NCBI GenBank assembly: GCA_028023455.1
Contig: JAQFVV010006354.1
Span: 126,001-190,000 of the forward strand
Source of the DNA: Epiperipatus broadwayi
Lineage: Eukaryota; Onychophora; Udeonychophora; Euonychophora; Peripatidae
DNA: 64,000 nt
Direction of reading: 5' to 3'
The notes under the pieces were generated by a model. That model did not search any database. It was not told the DNA's origin and worked only from the letters and a program-made list of their open reading frames with translations. The translations under genes were made by a program, and so were the position numbers. Positions 1 through 13,568 of this stretch are shown here, piece after piece. Position 1 is the first letter of the stretch. Every line of letters starts with the position of its first letter.

Positions 1-779
1 TTTTCCCCATTTTATACCTGTTAAATGTATTTTATTTTTTTCATTAAAATCTATATATCTTTTAGGAATGTACATGCATAAATCATTGATGATACAACTA
101 TCTTACAAAAATATATTATATATATATATATATAGGGGAATATGGTTCATATATTTGGGCATCGCATTTCAGGTGCTATTTCTAACAATATTTATCTCAG
201 GGATACGTAAATCTTTATGCCCCATGTTGGGTACTATATATATATACTGTAACTCAGAATTGTAAAACCCACATGCAAATTACCTGAGACATTCTACATG
301 TGCTTTTCACATTTTGACATTCCAGAATACCATTTGTTTTTCTTTATAGCTGAAGTCAAGGAGAAAACTAAAGACTTAACTATTTCCCTAAGTTATTGAT
401 TGCAAATAAAGATTATAAACTGCCAAAAATAATGAGACAACACTTTATTCACATATAAACAACACAAAACATATACTGGCATCACTTTATTTATTTGCAT
501 CTTCCATGTAGTTTCAAATATACATACCATTTACAGGCAGATAATATAATATATAAACAGTGAAGTTATAATGACAGACAGTGTAATAATAATATAATAG
601 ACAAGAAATTAGTATTTCTTATAATATAGATTTTATTATATTTATAAATTGATCTTTATAGATAAAATGTCTATTTTTAATTTATTATCAATAGTATTGT
701 ATAACTTGCTTATTCTTTGTAAAGTAGTATTCTAATTATAAAGTTTTAGTAGTTGATATTTCTATTTTCTTATGATATC
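1..779. other. AT-rich sequence without recognisable gene
   Basis: I see short (TA)n runs (for example near 120-135 and 236-246) and no reading frame with family-like composition. Nothing else is supportable. Confidence 0.6.
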
Positions 780-1183
<404 letters not shown>

Positions 1184-1815
1184 TTTTGATATATAATGAT
1201 CATATATATCACTTACTGAAGAATTTTTTGGTTCAATATATATAGAGGCTAAAAGTAATTTTTTATTATTGTTTAATTGAATTTTACCTCAAGTTGATTC
1301 ATCTTGATAATTAATTTCTCTAATGCAGTTACTAATTAGCATCTTATTAATTGCTATAAGTGTTCCACCTTCCCTTCTAAACATGCAATCATTTCTTTCT
1401 TACCTATAAAGATTCTATCAGTCATCCTTAATTTGTGAATCTTCTATATCTGTTGTTAATCATGTTTCTGTTAATAAAATATCGTATTTTTCAGATAAAA
1501 ATTGTAAATAAATTTCATTCAGTTTTGTTCTTAGTTCTCTAACATTCATATAAAAATATGTATTATTTTGCTATTTCATAATTTTGCCAATCCATTGAGA
1601 TAGATATGTGTTTTCTATTGCCTATTTCTATCATTTTTCATATAATCTTCTTAATAGTTGCATTAGATAATTTTCTAAAGAAATATCTCGCATCTGCTTT
1701 CAGGGGTGTGAGAATCCATTTTAATTTTATTATTGCATCTGTATAATATTCAGCACACTTAAAAATAAGTTGTAGACATTATATTGCCCATATCAATTTT
1801 TATACATTTAACACT
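1184..1815. other. AT-rich sequence, nothing recognised
   Basis: No frame, repeat unit or RNA gene is supportable. It flanks the LINE remnant and may be more of its decayed body, but I see no motif that shows this. Confidence 0.5.
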
Positions 1816-2010
1816 TTAATAGCCTGAAACGCGACATCGCGGTTGTCACCTTTAGATTGCTCTAACTCAGCCAATTTTTTAGTTACATTGATGAAAAATA
1901 CCCATATTAAAGCTTAGAGCAAGGCCTATAAGATGCTGCCTTCTTTTGAATTATTTGACAAGTAAAAAAGCAATAGTAGTAGGGTTTTAAGTTGATCAAA
2001 AGAAGAAGGC
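1816..2010. repeat. Possible DNA-transposon end next to TTAA, with internal hairpin
   Basis: A TTAA (1816-1819) is followed by a sequence more GC-rich than its surroundings, CCTGAAACGCGACATCGCGG, and then by an imperfect hairpin: GCCTTCTTTTGA (1938-1949) against TCAAAAGAAGAAGGC (1996-2010). PiggyBac elements insert at TTAA, and a piggyBac fragment lies about 2.8 kb away, so this could be the left end of that element. No matching right end was found. The link is an inference. Confidence 0.25.
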
Positions 2011-4816
2011 CAGTTTTGATTGGTTGGATAATCTATTCCCAATTCTTATTATTACTATGGTTTACATATATATATATGCGCACAGACGCGCGATTTATAA
2101 TGTACAATTAGTATTCAATAACACAATAATTATCATTTGCATATATGTCCCACTTGACAAGCATTGACATATATGTACGCATAGATTATTTGACAAGCAT
2201 TGATATATATAAATTCTATTTTGTCAAACAATAAATGACATTAGTTTTATAATTAATAATTCCACTTTGAATATACATAAAATTTACATATTTGTTATAA
2301 TGATAAAAGTTATTTTCACAATTATTCTTTTTGTTGAATATAGATAGCATTTTTTTCCTTAAAATAAATCCATCAAATTTTTGACAGTTAATTGATTTAA
2401 AATGTCTTGTTTTCCCTAGTCTAAAAGATTTTTGGAAATTTTTTTCTTGATTATTAATTATAACTTTGTACTTTTTTTTATCATAAATATAACTTGACAC
2501 AGTTTTTTTCTTATTTAATAAACGATTTTAAACTAATATCGTTTTATATATTTCTATCAGTTATAAAATTGTCATTTTAATAAGGAAATTATTTCAAACT
2601 TTGTTATCATATATAACGCTACTCACCACCAGCTGTATATATGTTTATCTGTCTTTCTCTGCCTTTATCTGATGCAGCATACTTGTAATTAATTCTTCAG
2701 CAAGCTGGAAGATTTTTTTTGGTGAGTTTGGTGTTTATCATCGGTATAGTCCAGGTAAGGGTTGTTCTGCTGTTGATTCCTTTCTATCTAGGATTGTTCC
2801 AGGCAAGCAATTGTCCTTTCCACATTTAAGGCTAAGAATTACAGCACAAAGAAGTGGGTCATTTTCTCCATGTAAATTCAAACTCCTGATAAGGAAATAT
2901 TAGTAGCTTCTGAATCTAATGTCCTGCCTTCAACTATATCAATTCCTGGTAGCTATTCTGCCAACTCTATGGTCAGCTAAAACCAACTGCTGCAAACTGC
3001 AACAAAATGTTATGACCATTTTTACAAAAATTATTATCCAGACTAACTGATATATTTTTCAACCAGTCTTTTATAAACTTGGTTAGGTCAGGTGACAAAA
3101 ACATAGTGGCTGTTTTCAATCTCTCTAATCCATTTGAAAACAAGCTGGAATTTCTATCAAAGTGTGATTTTCATGTTTTTACTTTAATCTTTGGAATTTG
3201 GCCAAAGGTGTGATAATCTTTTAGAATTTTTAATCTACAAAGATTTTTAACAACATAGTAGAAATGCAAATAAGCATTAATTAATAAAGATATTTTATAC
3301 AAGTATTAATTAAAAGATTTTAAAAAATAAATTATGCTTTTTTTTTTGTTAATTTCACAATCAGAATTACAAATATTATTTATCAGACCTTTTTTAAAAT
3401 ACTTATTTCACAATGAAATTTTACTTTGAACCTAGAGTTATTTAACCCTTTATTTATTATGGTTTTATTTTAGGAAATATAAAAAAAATATCTACAAAAA
3501 TTTATTCTGTATTTATATCTACTTTTCCTTTATTTTATGTATATCTATGCACATACACTATATTAGTGTATGCTATGTAAGCCAACTGGTTACAATATAT
3601 ATATATATATGGTTTGTATATTTGTATAATTATTTCATTTAGTGTTAACAGTAACTTTCTTTTCATATATATATATATATATCATTAATATCCCAATATT
3701 TACTTCTTAGCATTTATATTATACTTCTGCTTTCTAAACTGATTTTTTTGTGAATTATTCTATGTATTACTTGTAATCTTTATACATGTGCTATTTTTAT
3801 AAATATCTTTCTCATTCTATTGATCATTTTTATTATAATATACATTGGTTTTGTATTATTTTTTAAATATCTGCATATTATTGCTTTTATTCTCCATAAT
3901 TTGATATTCTTCTCCATCTATATCATCTGTTACTATTTCTATCTTCCAAAATTTTCCATCTTTTATTCATTTTATTTTAGTTTCAGGCACCTTTTTATTA
4001 ATTTTTATTGATTTTTTATTTTCTGTTTGATTTATTTTATTTTCATTAATATTATCTTGATCTATTAACTAAGCAGGTCACATCCATTTTCCATTTGTTA
4101 TTTCCCATTGTTGTCTGATAGGTTATTTACTATGTTTGTCACTTCTTTTTGTTCCATAATAATTGCTTCTTTTTATATATATCTGCTCTTTGTCTAAAGT
4201 TAATTTTTTTTTAATTTATAATTTAACTATAACCAGATATTTGACAGCACATTGAATTTTTTAAAAAACTGACTTGAGACACAATTTTTACAATAACTTC
4301 AGTTTTAATAATGTTACAGCAAAATGCTGTATATTGACATAAAATAGAAAAACTAAAGAAAACAATAACGCTAAGACAAATTGTGATTACCATTAAAAAC
4401 GTAAGGAAAAAAAAGAAATTTCAACATACGAAATAATAACGATTTTACTGATTTTTTTTTATAATTTCTAATTTATCATTACCTAGTTTAAAATTACATC
4501 TTTAATGATAATTTCTTTGTATTTCTCACAAAATTCTCATTCAAACCATATATAATACTTTTTATCTGAAATAATCCATACCTTCAGTATCTAGAGAAAT
4601 AGTCATATAAGAATTTTTCATTTTTATCTTCTACCTCAAAAGTTAAAAATCTCAAGGTATTTATTAGAAAAAGATTCATTCTAATAAAAGATACAGAATA
4701 AATTATTTTCAGAAGGTGCATATGCGTTTGTCATCATAGTAATTGGATTCTTATCTATTCAAAACTACAAATTGAAGGCTACCATATGTATCAATGATAA
4801 AATAAGTTTCCTGTCT
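2011..4816. other. AT-rich sequence; one less AT-rich patch at 2630-3010
   Basis: Mostly T-rich DNA with (TA)n runs near 3595-3610 and 3667-3680. The patch at 2630-3010 is less AT-biased, and on the minus strand it holds about 44 open codons (roughly 2876-2738) including LPGTILDRKES. That looks like a decayed mobile-element frame, but I cannot assign a family. Nothing else is seen. Confidence 0.4.
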
Positions 4817-5100
4817 TCATTTTGTATTTTTTGTGCACACCAGTGAGGCTACTTTATTATATTTATTGTCCACAAAGATAAAATTTGTTTGTTTATAGCT
4901 CATTTGCCAGTTATAGGTTTGCAAATAATGTGATGCAAGTTGTGGCAAAAGTACTGACTCCACAGCATGAGTACCAAGGCATAGCCAAGAATCAGGATTT
5001 GATTCATTGCCTGCATACAATTCCATGTGGCATACATAACCATTGTGGCTATCATTACACACACCACTTGAAACCACTCTTTATTGGTTTAAGGCTTTAT
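4817..5100 (-). pseudogene. PiggyBac-type transposase fragment (DDE_Tnp_1_7)
   Basis: Read on the minus strand, the segment starts around 5095 with LKPIKSGFKWCV, then shifts frame into CNDSHNGYVCHMELYAG and continues through a Gly-Leu-Gly-Thr stretch to a VDN. In piggyBac-derived transposases the central block has the form 'KPIKRGFKVWV-(A/S)DS-NGY-F-VY-GK', followed by GLG and then a conserved (V/F)DN. The order and spacing of these blocks match. The piece is about 90 residues against the usual 500-600, contains a frameshift, and has no visible N-terminal half or C-terminal zinc-binding region. It is a relic of a cut-and-paste DNA transposon and not an expressed gene. Confidence 0.8.
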
Positions 5101-7855
5101 ATTTTCACATGATACTATGCACCTTAAATTTTATGTTTGCTTTATCAAGTGCAATCTTTCTCTACAACTGATAATCAATCTTAAAATTTACATTGCACTA
5201 CTCTCTAATACCTTAAGTTTATATATAAAAATCATTACTTGTTATACAATCACAAACATGCAAGAACAAACAGAAACACACATACAAAAATAAACACACT
5301 AATAAATTATTAAAGCTTCTGATAATCATTATGTCTATAAAATAAGATTGCCTCAAACTTGGATTAGAGCACCAAAATTGCATTGTATATAAATCACTAA
5401 TTTCATCATATTTGAATACAATTATAATTTATATACCACACAGACACACTAATATAAATGCTAACACATTAATAAATTATACATTTGTCAAATAATAATA
5501 AAAATTAAAATATTCAAACAGTAAAGAAATTAAAATTGAATACTTACATTATGTTGTTTATTTTCAGGTTGAATGCCTTGAAATTATAAATTACTGAGGA
5601 ATTTTGACACCATTTTGTTAAGGAGTCTGACTGATAATAAAATTCTGCCTTTGTCTTCTTTGTGCAATCTAATAGACTGAGCAGAAAAAAAATTAAATTG
5701 ACCTATTAATAAAAGTATTAATACTAAATCCAAATTTTGGCCAATTTTAACATGCCATACATCATTTTGAAAAGGAACTGACATTGCAGATAATGATGGG
5801 TTTTTTAAAACATCATCCTTGTGGTTTTATTGCAATTTTTTTTTTAAAAAAAAGAAATTTTAATCTCAAGGAATTAGCAGCAACTTACAGCAATCACACT
5901 ACCTCTGTGAAATCATTAACTTAAAGTAAATAAACCTTTCCAAGTTTTCTGAGATTGATTTAATTTTAATTATGCACAGATGTAGTATACAGTGGTATAA
6001 AGGTGTAAAATGATTGATACTATTTTTTGAAAACTATTAACATTAATTGTTTGATAGGATTTCAATCTACTGCATAGACCCCTATCTATGCTTAACTATT
6101 ATCATTGCTGTTCTATTGCTAACTGACACAAGCTTATAAATTAAGGCTGATCTTACTAACTGACTGTTATGATCAATTACAGGTTATGATATTAGTACAT
6201 AATAAATAATAAAATAATCATAAAATACCAGGATTCACACCTTGAATTATAAGTTATATAAGAATGCATACATGGAAAGATTATATGCCTATGGTAGGAA
6301 TTAAACTTCTACAGCATATATAGCACATACCATGACTTCCAGTCACATACATATCACTACACAACATGTATGAAAGAAAAATGGATGGTATATTGTAAGA
6401 CATGATCAACTACCACACATTACTGTTTAAATAAGTGAACGATTGTAAGGGATCAGCATTGGCATATGATGTTACAATCATTAAATAGCAATGCATTAAA
6501 TAAGAATGAGAATCAGATGTAACTCATAATCCAAATTGATGGACATCAGCCCTTACATTCTTATCAATAATAAGACTAGTTAGCTAAACCCTATGTCTAC
6601 TTAATAGAACCCTAATCAGCTTGTCAGTGCAGCACAATTACCATCCTCTCATAATTTAATAAATTGATTGCTTTAATATATATTTTTTAAATAAAGTGGA
6701 AATAATTATTTAAGTAATATAACCTTTTAATAGCATGACTAGAGATTGCAATTACAAGCTAATTGCTTTTTATAAATTAATTTATTACCATTATTGCTGA
6801 CTGAATTATGGTGAAATGTTTAAATAGAACAAACTATAATATGCCATACCTGCTCCTAAACCGATTAATTACATAACCATTCATTGACATATTTCATTAA
6901 ATCGGAGACAATAATTAACTAAATATGAGTTTAAAGTTTACTTATTCTTTCAAAAGTTCGGGTTCACTCTTTAGCTATTAATAAGGTTGATTCTTAAAAC
7001 CATAGCTATGGTGGATAGTTTAAATAAGTATTTTACATTCATTTTAAATGTGCATATATTAATTAAATCTTGGTTTAGTGGCTGGTTATTCTTATAGCAT
7101 TGGGCATCAGCTTTTTCCTCTTGTAAGGTGGATACATGTTTAGATGGCTTTTTCTATGTTGATGGCTTTTTGGCAACTCAGCTACTTTTGAATGGTAGAC
7201 TTACTGGAACTAGCAGATAAAAAATTAATTAAAGCAGAATAATAATACCAGCTGAATAATGTTGACTGGCAGGATCAAGATAATAACAAACACAAAATAA
7301 AATAGAATACTTGAAAGATAATTATGAATGTAGTGCCTAGCACTGTTTATATGATTTGGAGTTATCTGTAAAATTCAGATTAATTTCTGGCAGTGTGGAT
7401 CATCCAATCTATTGGGTATGAATAATTAATCCCATTACTTTCACAGAGGTCTGAGATTATTTATCCAATACTCTATTTGCAAGCTTTTATTTTTGGGTGG
7501 GAATAATATCCTTTTTAATTAAATTATTTTAATTTTTTATCTCTTAAATGTCAAACCAGTAATCTGTTTACAGGCATTTAAATTTCTTTTCCTAGAGGTT
7601 ATTTCCATCTTTTTTTTTTATTATTAAAAGAAAAACACTTTTTTTAAAACTACTTTTAAGTTTAATTTTGTAGCAATTATTTTTTTTAAAATTTTAGAAA
7701 ATTCTTTGCATTTAACACAAAATAATTGTATAATTAATTATATGGCATACATTATCTATTCATTTATAATACATATATTTAATTTGTATTTTTTTAATTT
7801 ATTAAACTTTTGAACTTTAAAATGTTGTTCATAATTTTATATGCTAATATATATA
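5101..7855. other. AT-rich sequence without recognisable gene
   Basis: No open frame with family-like features, no inverted termini and no RNA gene were seen on either strand. The right edge meets an adapter sequence, so continuity with what follows is doubtful. Confidence 0.5.
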
Positions 7856-7877
7856 CTACACGACGCTCTTCCGATCT
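7856..7877 (+). other. Illumina sequencing-adapter sequence (assembly artefact)
   Basis: The 22 bases are identical to the 3' end of the standard Illumina read-1 adapter (they contain ACGACGCTCTTCCGATCT). They sit exactly at the left edge of repeat R copy a: base 7878 begins the sequence that aligns to about 20361. The composition is also unlike the surrounding AT-rich DNA. This marks an untrimmed read or a false join. Confidence 0.97.
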
Positions 7878-8921
7878 CCCCAACTCTCCACATATCCACT
7901 ATACAACTTGAACCTATCTTCAGCCTAACTCAAACTTAAATAATGAATTATATAAAAACATTAATTTATGAGACTCTATACTTGACGATAAACATCTATT
8001 ACATAATATGTAAGGTAGATTTAAGAGACAGTTACAGTAGAGTGGTTTTAACATTAATAAAATACATAGAATATATCTCCCAATGGTATATTGACTCAAT
8101 TACTTAAAAAATTAAAAAAATCCAATATATTCTAACATTCTTCATAATAAATAATACTACTTTATGCATATCTGAAGGTCCTTAATTATTTCCATACAAT
8201 AAAACAATAATTCCTCCATTTAAGATAATTGAATAATAAGAGGGATTTTACTAAGATCCAACTATGTTAATAATAACCACAGCTAACATTACAATACAAT
8301 TTTGATCATTTTCTTATAACTAGCATATCTTTTAACAACTAGAAAAAATTCCTAATTATTGCTTATTACCATATTTTCCAGCAAGTGATATAATTATGAA
8401 TTAAGAATACTGACTATAAAAATGAACTACTTTATGATCACCATAAACTGTATTCATTAATCAAAATAATTTTTCTCTTTTAATAACTTCAGTAGATTAA
8501 TTAATCACTTTATACTATCTTATGTTTCCACTTAACTTAAAATGTAAGCTATCTGAGGTATTCCTATACCAATCTCTCTGATAAACTCATATACTATCCT
8601 GAATTTATTTTACGAATGAATTCAAATTAATTTTAGAACAAATTTAATGTGACTTTAAAGATATAAATATTTCAGGTTAACACTATCTTGCTCTTGAGTA
8701 TTATCATTTAAGTAATTTAATTTTAATAAACATTAATTTATCAATTTTTGTTTTTTATAATATTCCTCCTAATTTATGTGTTTAGATATGACATTGTTGT
8801 GAAAATAACTGGAGTAGAAACAAAGCCATTAATCTACATTTCTACTAAAATATTTGTTTATTTAAACAAACAACAATAATCCATAATAAAATTTTAACTA
8901 TTACATATTATATATATATAT
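7878..8921 (+). repeat. Repeat R, copy a, first part (R1a)
   Basis: Closely similar along its length to 20361-20794 + 26209-26341 + 27460-27925, which is the same segment in copy b with insertions C and E2 removed. It keeps the uninterrupted forms of both target sites: CTTA at 8313-8316 (site of C in copy b) and CCATAAAC at 8441-8448 (site of hAT E2 in copy b). No coding frame. With R2 it forms a repeat of about 4 kb. Its arrangement around a minus-strand gag-like segment (18357-19532) would fit a role as a retrotransposon LTR, but its termini are not clear enough to say so. Confidence 0.85.
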
Positions 8922-11588
8922 TGAAACAGTAAGGTCTGCTTTGCAGATCTTCATTTCACCTTTTCTCACCAATTTCCTACTCTCATACCTTAGTTTGAAC
9001 CCCAATCTATCGTAGTGTGTCTGCAATACGCTTATATACCGAAAATCCCGCCTAATTTTAAACCACAAGTACATTGCTCATATTATATATATAAGTCATT
9101 CCCAAATAAATAAAAGATTATAGATTATGTATATGTTCACCTAATTTTGATTTATTAAAAAGTTATATAAGTCATAATTGCGCACACACTATGATATCCA
9201 TTTTAAAACATCAAAATTATAAATTGTTAAAGTTATTTTGTTTGAATCTATTTACAAATATATTACTGTCGTAATGTATTTTGATTTAAAATAAAACTCA
9301 TTTAGTAAATATTCGTTTAGTAAATAGATTCAAATATTGCAAGTTAAAAGTAAAATAATTTTCATTTAATTTAATAAAAGTCATTCCAAATATTTCTTTA
9401 AAATAAATGAGGGACAATGGTTTAATTAGTTAATATTATATAAGTTTATCTAAAAACAGCAGATGTCCACTTATGGTTTTCTTTAATTAATAAAAGTAAT
9501 TTTTAATTAAATCTAGTTTGTAATTCAAATGTCGACAGGGAAATTAACAAAAGAAATTAATTAATGTTGAATTCCTTTAGACATTCGGATAGATTTAATT
9601 ACAGCTGATAAGTCTGATATATTTTTGTAATGCTCCAGGGCAGTTCTATTTTTAATGTCTACTATTAAAAGAAGGGTTTTCTTTTGTTCTCCAGTTTGTA
9701 TTCTAATGTTTCTAAGAGAAATCATTCTGAGTTCTATTCTAATAATTTGCTAACCTTGACATGACAGAGTAGCGGTGTCAAGATGGCTATGTTCCCTCGG
9801 AATAGCCAGCCGCTGCTCCAGACCATCGGAAGCTATCACATAAGGAACCCCGGAACTGCTGCTGCAAAAATATGAACATTCCAGATTTTGCTGCTGAATT
9901 ATAAAACCTATCGAACATCTACCTGAAAATGCATCTCCAGAGGTAACCTAAATTAACCCAAGAGCTCTTGTGATTCCTAACTAACATGCTATAGCTATTC
10001 TAAATTGTTTTCTGAAATTTCACATAACTTTATTATGTACTTCTTTAAAGTGTTCAAATATAATCAACCGTTTTGCTCTATTCTTGGGTTAATATTTTCT
10101 ATTTATAAAGCTTTCTTTTATTTTATTATGATAATGTGTCAGAATCGTCTTTGACCGAGTGAACTATTCCCTTTATTGAAAGTAAGACGCCGCTATTAAG
10201 GCATATTTTAAATTTATAATTTTCCAATTTTATTATCTTGCAAATCACTCGTTCGAGGGCGATTCTATTCTTTAATATATAATATAATCACCTAGTTTAA
10301 AATCTACATGTTATTGATTTTAATCTAATATGAGAGTATATGCGAGTTCAATGATTAAATGTGTCCCCTAATGCATGATTGCGTATATAAATCTATACTT
10401 ACTTTTCAAACCTGCAAGCATGCATTTTCCTATTTTAATTACCGTGTTCTACTTTTATTACAAAGTTCATCATTGACGTCGAGAATGTGCGGACCCTTTT
10501 AAATGAATTTCTGGGAATTTGATTGGGCATTTCTCTTAATCCAAGTAAAACCCATTTAGTATGTTTTATATACACTAGTCTTGTATTGCTGGTAAATGAA
10601 TTGGTTGTTGAGACCACTTTGTTTTAATTTTCCAAGGATTCTTCATTTGCGGTTTCCAGGCAGAGTGTGTCCCCAAGTGACACACCTGGGAATTAAACGC
10701 AATCATCACCCAGTCACTAAGTTTCGGCTGTTCATCAAAATACTTTCCTACGGGGTAGTGGTGAGATGCCCTCCATAATCATTCCGGATATTCGATAGTT
10801 TTATTTTATATTTATTTTACAAAGCATCCGTGACTTAAACGTGTCACACCCTCCAACTTTAATAAATTCATTATCAGCAATACTGACCTCCCAATGCAAC
10901 TTTATTATTATTATTCTCAAATAAATGCGTTGATCACATTCCCACTTTGTTGCTTAGTAAGCCTTAGTCCGTGCTATTCTCGAAATCAATAAATATTTTA
11001 GAACACTTAATTTTCAAATATTTTCTTAAACTTGTATAATTGCTCAAAACACCTCGCACATGTTCCTATCTCATCAAGCACATTATCGTAATGCTATTAG
11101 CCCAAGGAATAGAATATATCACTTTGCTTAAAACCCTTTTGTCATTTATTGGAATATAATGCCAACAATTATTTAATATGCGTCCCTGTCTCATATAAGC
11201 AGACAGTGGCATTATATATATAATTTATATAAATCAATTTTGTGAAATTATTTAAAACTAAATTTGATCTATTTTATTTGATTCCTATCATTGTCTTGGT
11301 CTATATATATATTTTCTGCATTTCTTTTGTAAATCCATAGACGTTAATTAGCCACCCAAACTTTTTTTAGTATAGAGTCTTTTGTTTCTCCCTGACCACC
11401 AGGCATTGGTCAAAGGTCATTCTAGTAGTGGCATCAGATGCGTTGTCACGTAGATGGCACTGTGAAATTTGGGCTTTAGATTCGAACTTATTATATCTAG
11501 AAGGCAACCCCTCCTAGAATGTTCAGTTTTGTGTCTGGGGTTTGAATTCTGCAGTGTGTTAGTGAGATAGACGATTCTGACTGTTACA
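8922..11588 (-). mobile_element. Element F: TG...CA non-coding element (putative solo LTR)
   Basis: It begins TGAAACAGTAAGGTCTG on the plus strand and ends CTGTTACA, so in the orientation of an LTR (TGT first) it lies on the minus strand. Length is 2667 bp. It is inserted in a (TA)n-rich site at the end of R1a, so the target duplication cannot be read. Membership with A, B and C rests on the terminal pattern (TGAA-CAG...GTACA or GTTACA), length, a GGGTTTGAATTC block near the right end also present in B, and two hairpins: TTTGAATCTATTTAC at 9241-9255 with its exact complement at 9320-9334, and a 21-nt stem 10142-10162/10245-10265. No coding frame. Similarity to B is weak outside these blocks, so assignment to the family is probable rather than certain. 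Confidence 0.6.
10142..10265. other. Long-range hairpin II of element F
   Basis: Arms 10142-10162 and 10245-10265 pair over 21 positions. As RNA of the plus strand, 17 are Watson-Crick, three are G-U and one is mismatched, around an 82-nt loop. It starts about 1.22 kb from the TGAA end, the same place as in B and C. Confidence 0.75.
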
Positions 11589-13568
11589 TAATATATATAT
11601 ATTGTACCAAATTACATTGATATTAAATTAATTGTATGAATCCAATGTTTTCAAAATATAAAAATTTAATATTAAGAGAATAAAATGTAAAAATTAAAGA
11701 GTAGGGGGGATGGGGAATTTGTATTTAAATGAAATAAAAAGTAAACACTTTAAAATAATTTGTTTAAAATAATAAGCTGTTTAAAATAAAAGATTTTTTT
11801 TTTGTTTAAAAGAAGGAAAAAATTTTGTAATAATAAATGATTTAATATTCTTTAAATGAATTTTTAATAAAATAATAAAGAGATTTCATTTTATTTTATA
11901 ATAAATAAATAAATATATGTGCATGTGTGTATGCAATTTTTAATAAAAAGTAGACGCTAGAAGCTGATTTTATTTTCACAAGACGAAGAACGCTGCTGCT
12001 AAAAATAAAGTTTTCCATTGTTTAAAACAGTATAAGTAGCTCAATTTTTATCATTCTGGGTTTGGTCTTTCTCATTTTAATAAAATATTTTGAAGTGATA
12101 TTTCCAAAAATTATGCACTGTTAAAAAACTAACGTATTTGTAGTTGACCGAAAGCCACTCTCTACGCATATAAGATCTGCGATTAGTTCAGAAAGTAATC
12201 ATGTTGAAATAGACTAAATGGACAGCAGAGTGTGGGAACGCCAAACCAACCACGGAAATATTAGAACACAGGATCTACGAAAGAATTTTACCAGTCGTCG
12301 ATGATTTAAGAGATAATCCCATTATACTGTTTCTGTCATATTTAAAAACCTAGTAATTATTTGACTTTGATATCTAAACATTCCGATTTCCTTTAAAAAT
12401 AAAGATAGGCTTTATTGAAAGAAATTTTATACTTTTTGAATTAAACTTAAAAAAAAGAATAAACTTTAAATTTCAAAAAAATAGTATTTGCAATAATAAA
12501 ATAACTAAAAGCAGCTTCTATTAAATAATATTTTTGGCATGCATGTATGTGTGATTTGATTTTTAATTTTTAAACTTAAAAAATAATAATAATAAAATAT
12601 GATATAACGTGTATAATTTATTTGCATAAGAAATATATTAAAATGCTTATTTTAATCTTTAAAAAAAGTGTGTGTGTTTCATTATAAGATAAAACAATGC
12701 ATTTATTTTAAAATAAAGTAAAACATTTAAATTCTTTTTCTTAAAAGATTTATGTTTATTCCTGATACGTGCGGGTAAGTATAAACATTTATTTTCTTAA
12801 TAAGAGTAGGAGGGAAAAAATGCAATCATTAATAATAGTATTTTAGAAAAGATTCACCAAGTTAAATCTATAAATGTTTAGCATTCAGTATAATGTTGTT
12901 ATTATTAGTTTTAAAGGAGTGAAGTATTTATTTTAATGGTTCAGGGAAAATTATTTTAGTTTTAGAAAATAATAGCAGTTTAGAACAGATGGGCGTTTAA
13001 GATACCTTTTGTTTGTTTATTAGTGGGTGGTTGGAACTGACTGAGCTAGCGGACATTTTAGGCACCGGATTATGCTGATCAGATGTACATGCTAATTCTA
13101 ATGTAATTAGCTGGCATCTAAGGGATTTTTTTTCTTGTTTAAAAAATGATAATAAAGTGTTTATTTGATTGGTATATATTTTGGTAATCGAGTGTTGAAT
13201 GTTATTAATAGTTCGCTATTGATAATAGTTGACACTTTGCCTGAAAACCAACCATTTCTGTAAGGGAAATTTAGGAGGAGAAAATATCATAAAATATTAG
13301 TTAATATTTTATTTGTCGATGCTTAATGTTTGTTATTTCCCATAAGTTTAAGTAGTAGTTTTTAAATAGTAAGTTTTATAGAGTTAAGAGATTTGAAGGT
13401 AGTAAATAGTAGAAATGGTAAATAATAAGTAGTCGTTTCTCGTTTATTGTTTAGAAATAGTAGTAGTTAGTCACTTTTTCATTGTTTGTTGTTCGAAGTA
13501 GGTTGTTTTCGAATTAGCAGGTTGATTAGAATCAACAGGTTGGTTTAATATATATATATATATAATAT
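11589..13568. other. AT-repeat-flanked segment present only in R copy a
   Basis: The segment between element F and R2a has no counterpart in copy b. It is bordered on both sides by a TAATATATATATATAT-like tract (11589-11604 and near 13546-13560), which could be a target duplication around an insertion beginning TGTACC at 11604. No inverted termini, no long frame and no RNA gene are visible. Short GC-richer stretches (12170-12320 and 13020-13110) gave no recognisable product. Confidence 0.4.

Noticed and set aside
4885-5112. 75-codon plus-strand frame
   Set aside because: It is antisense to the piggyBac fragment, which explains the open frame.
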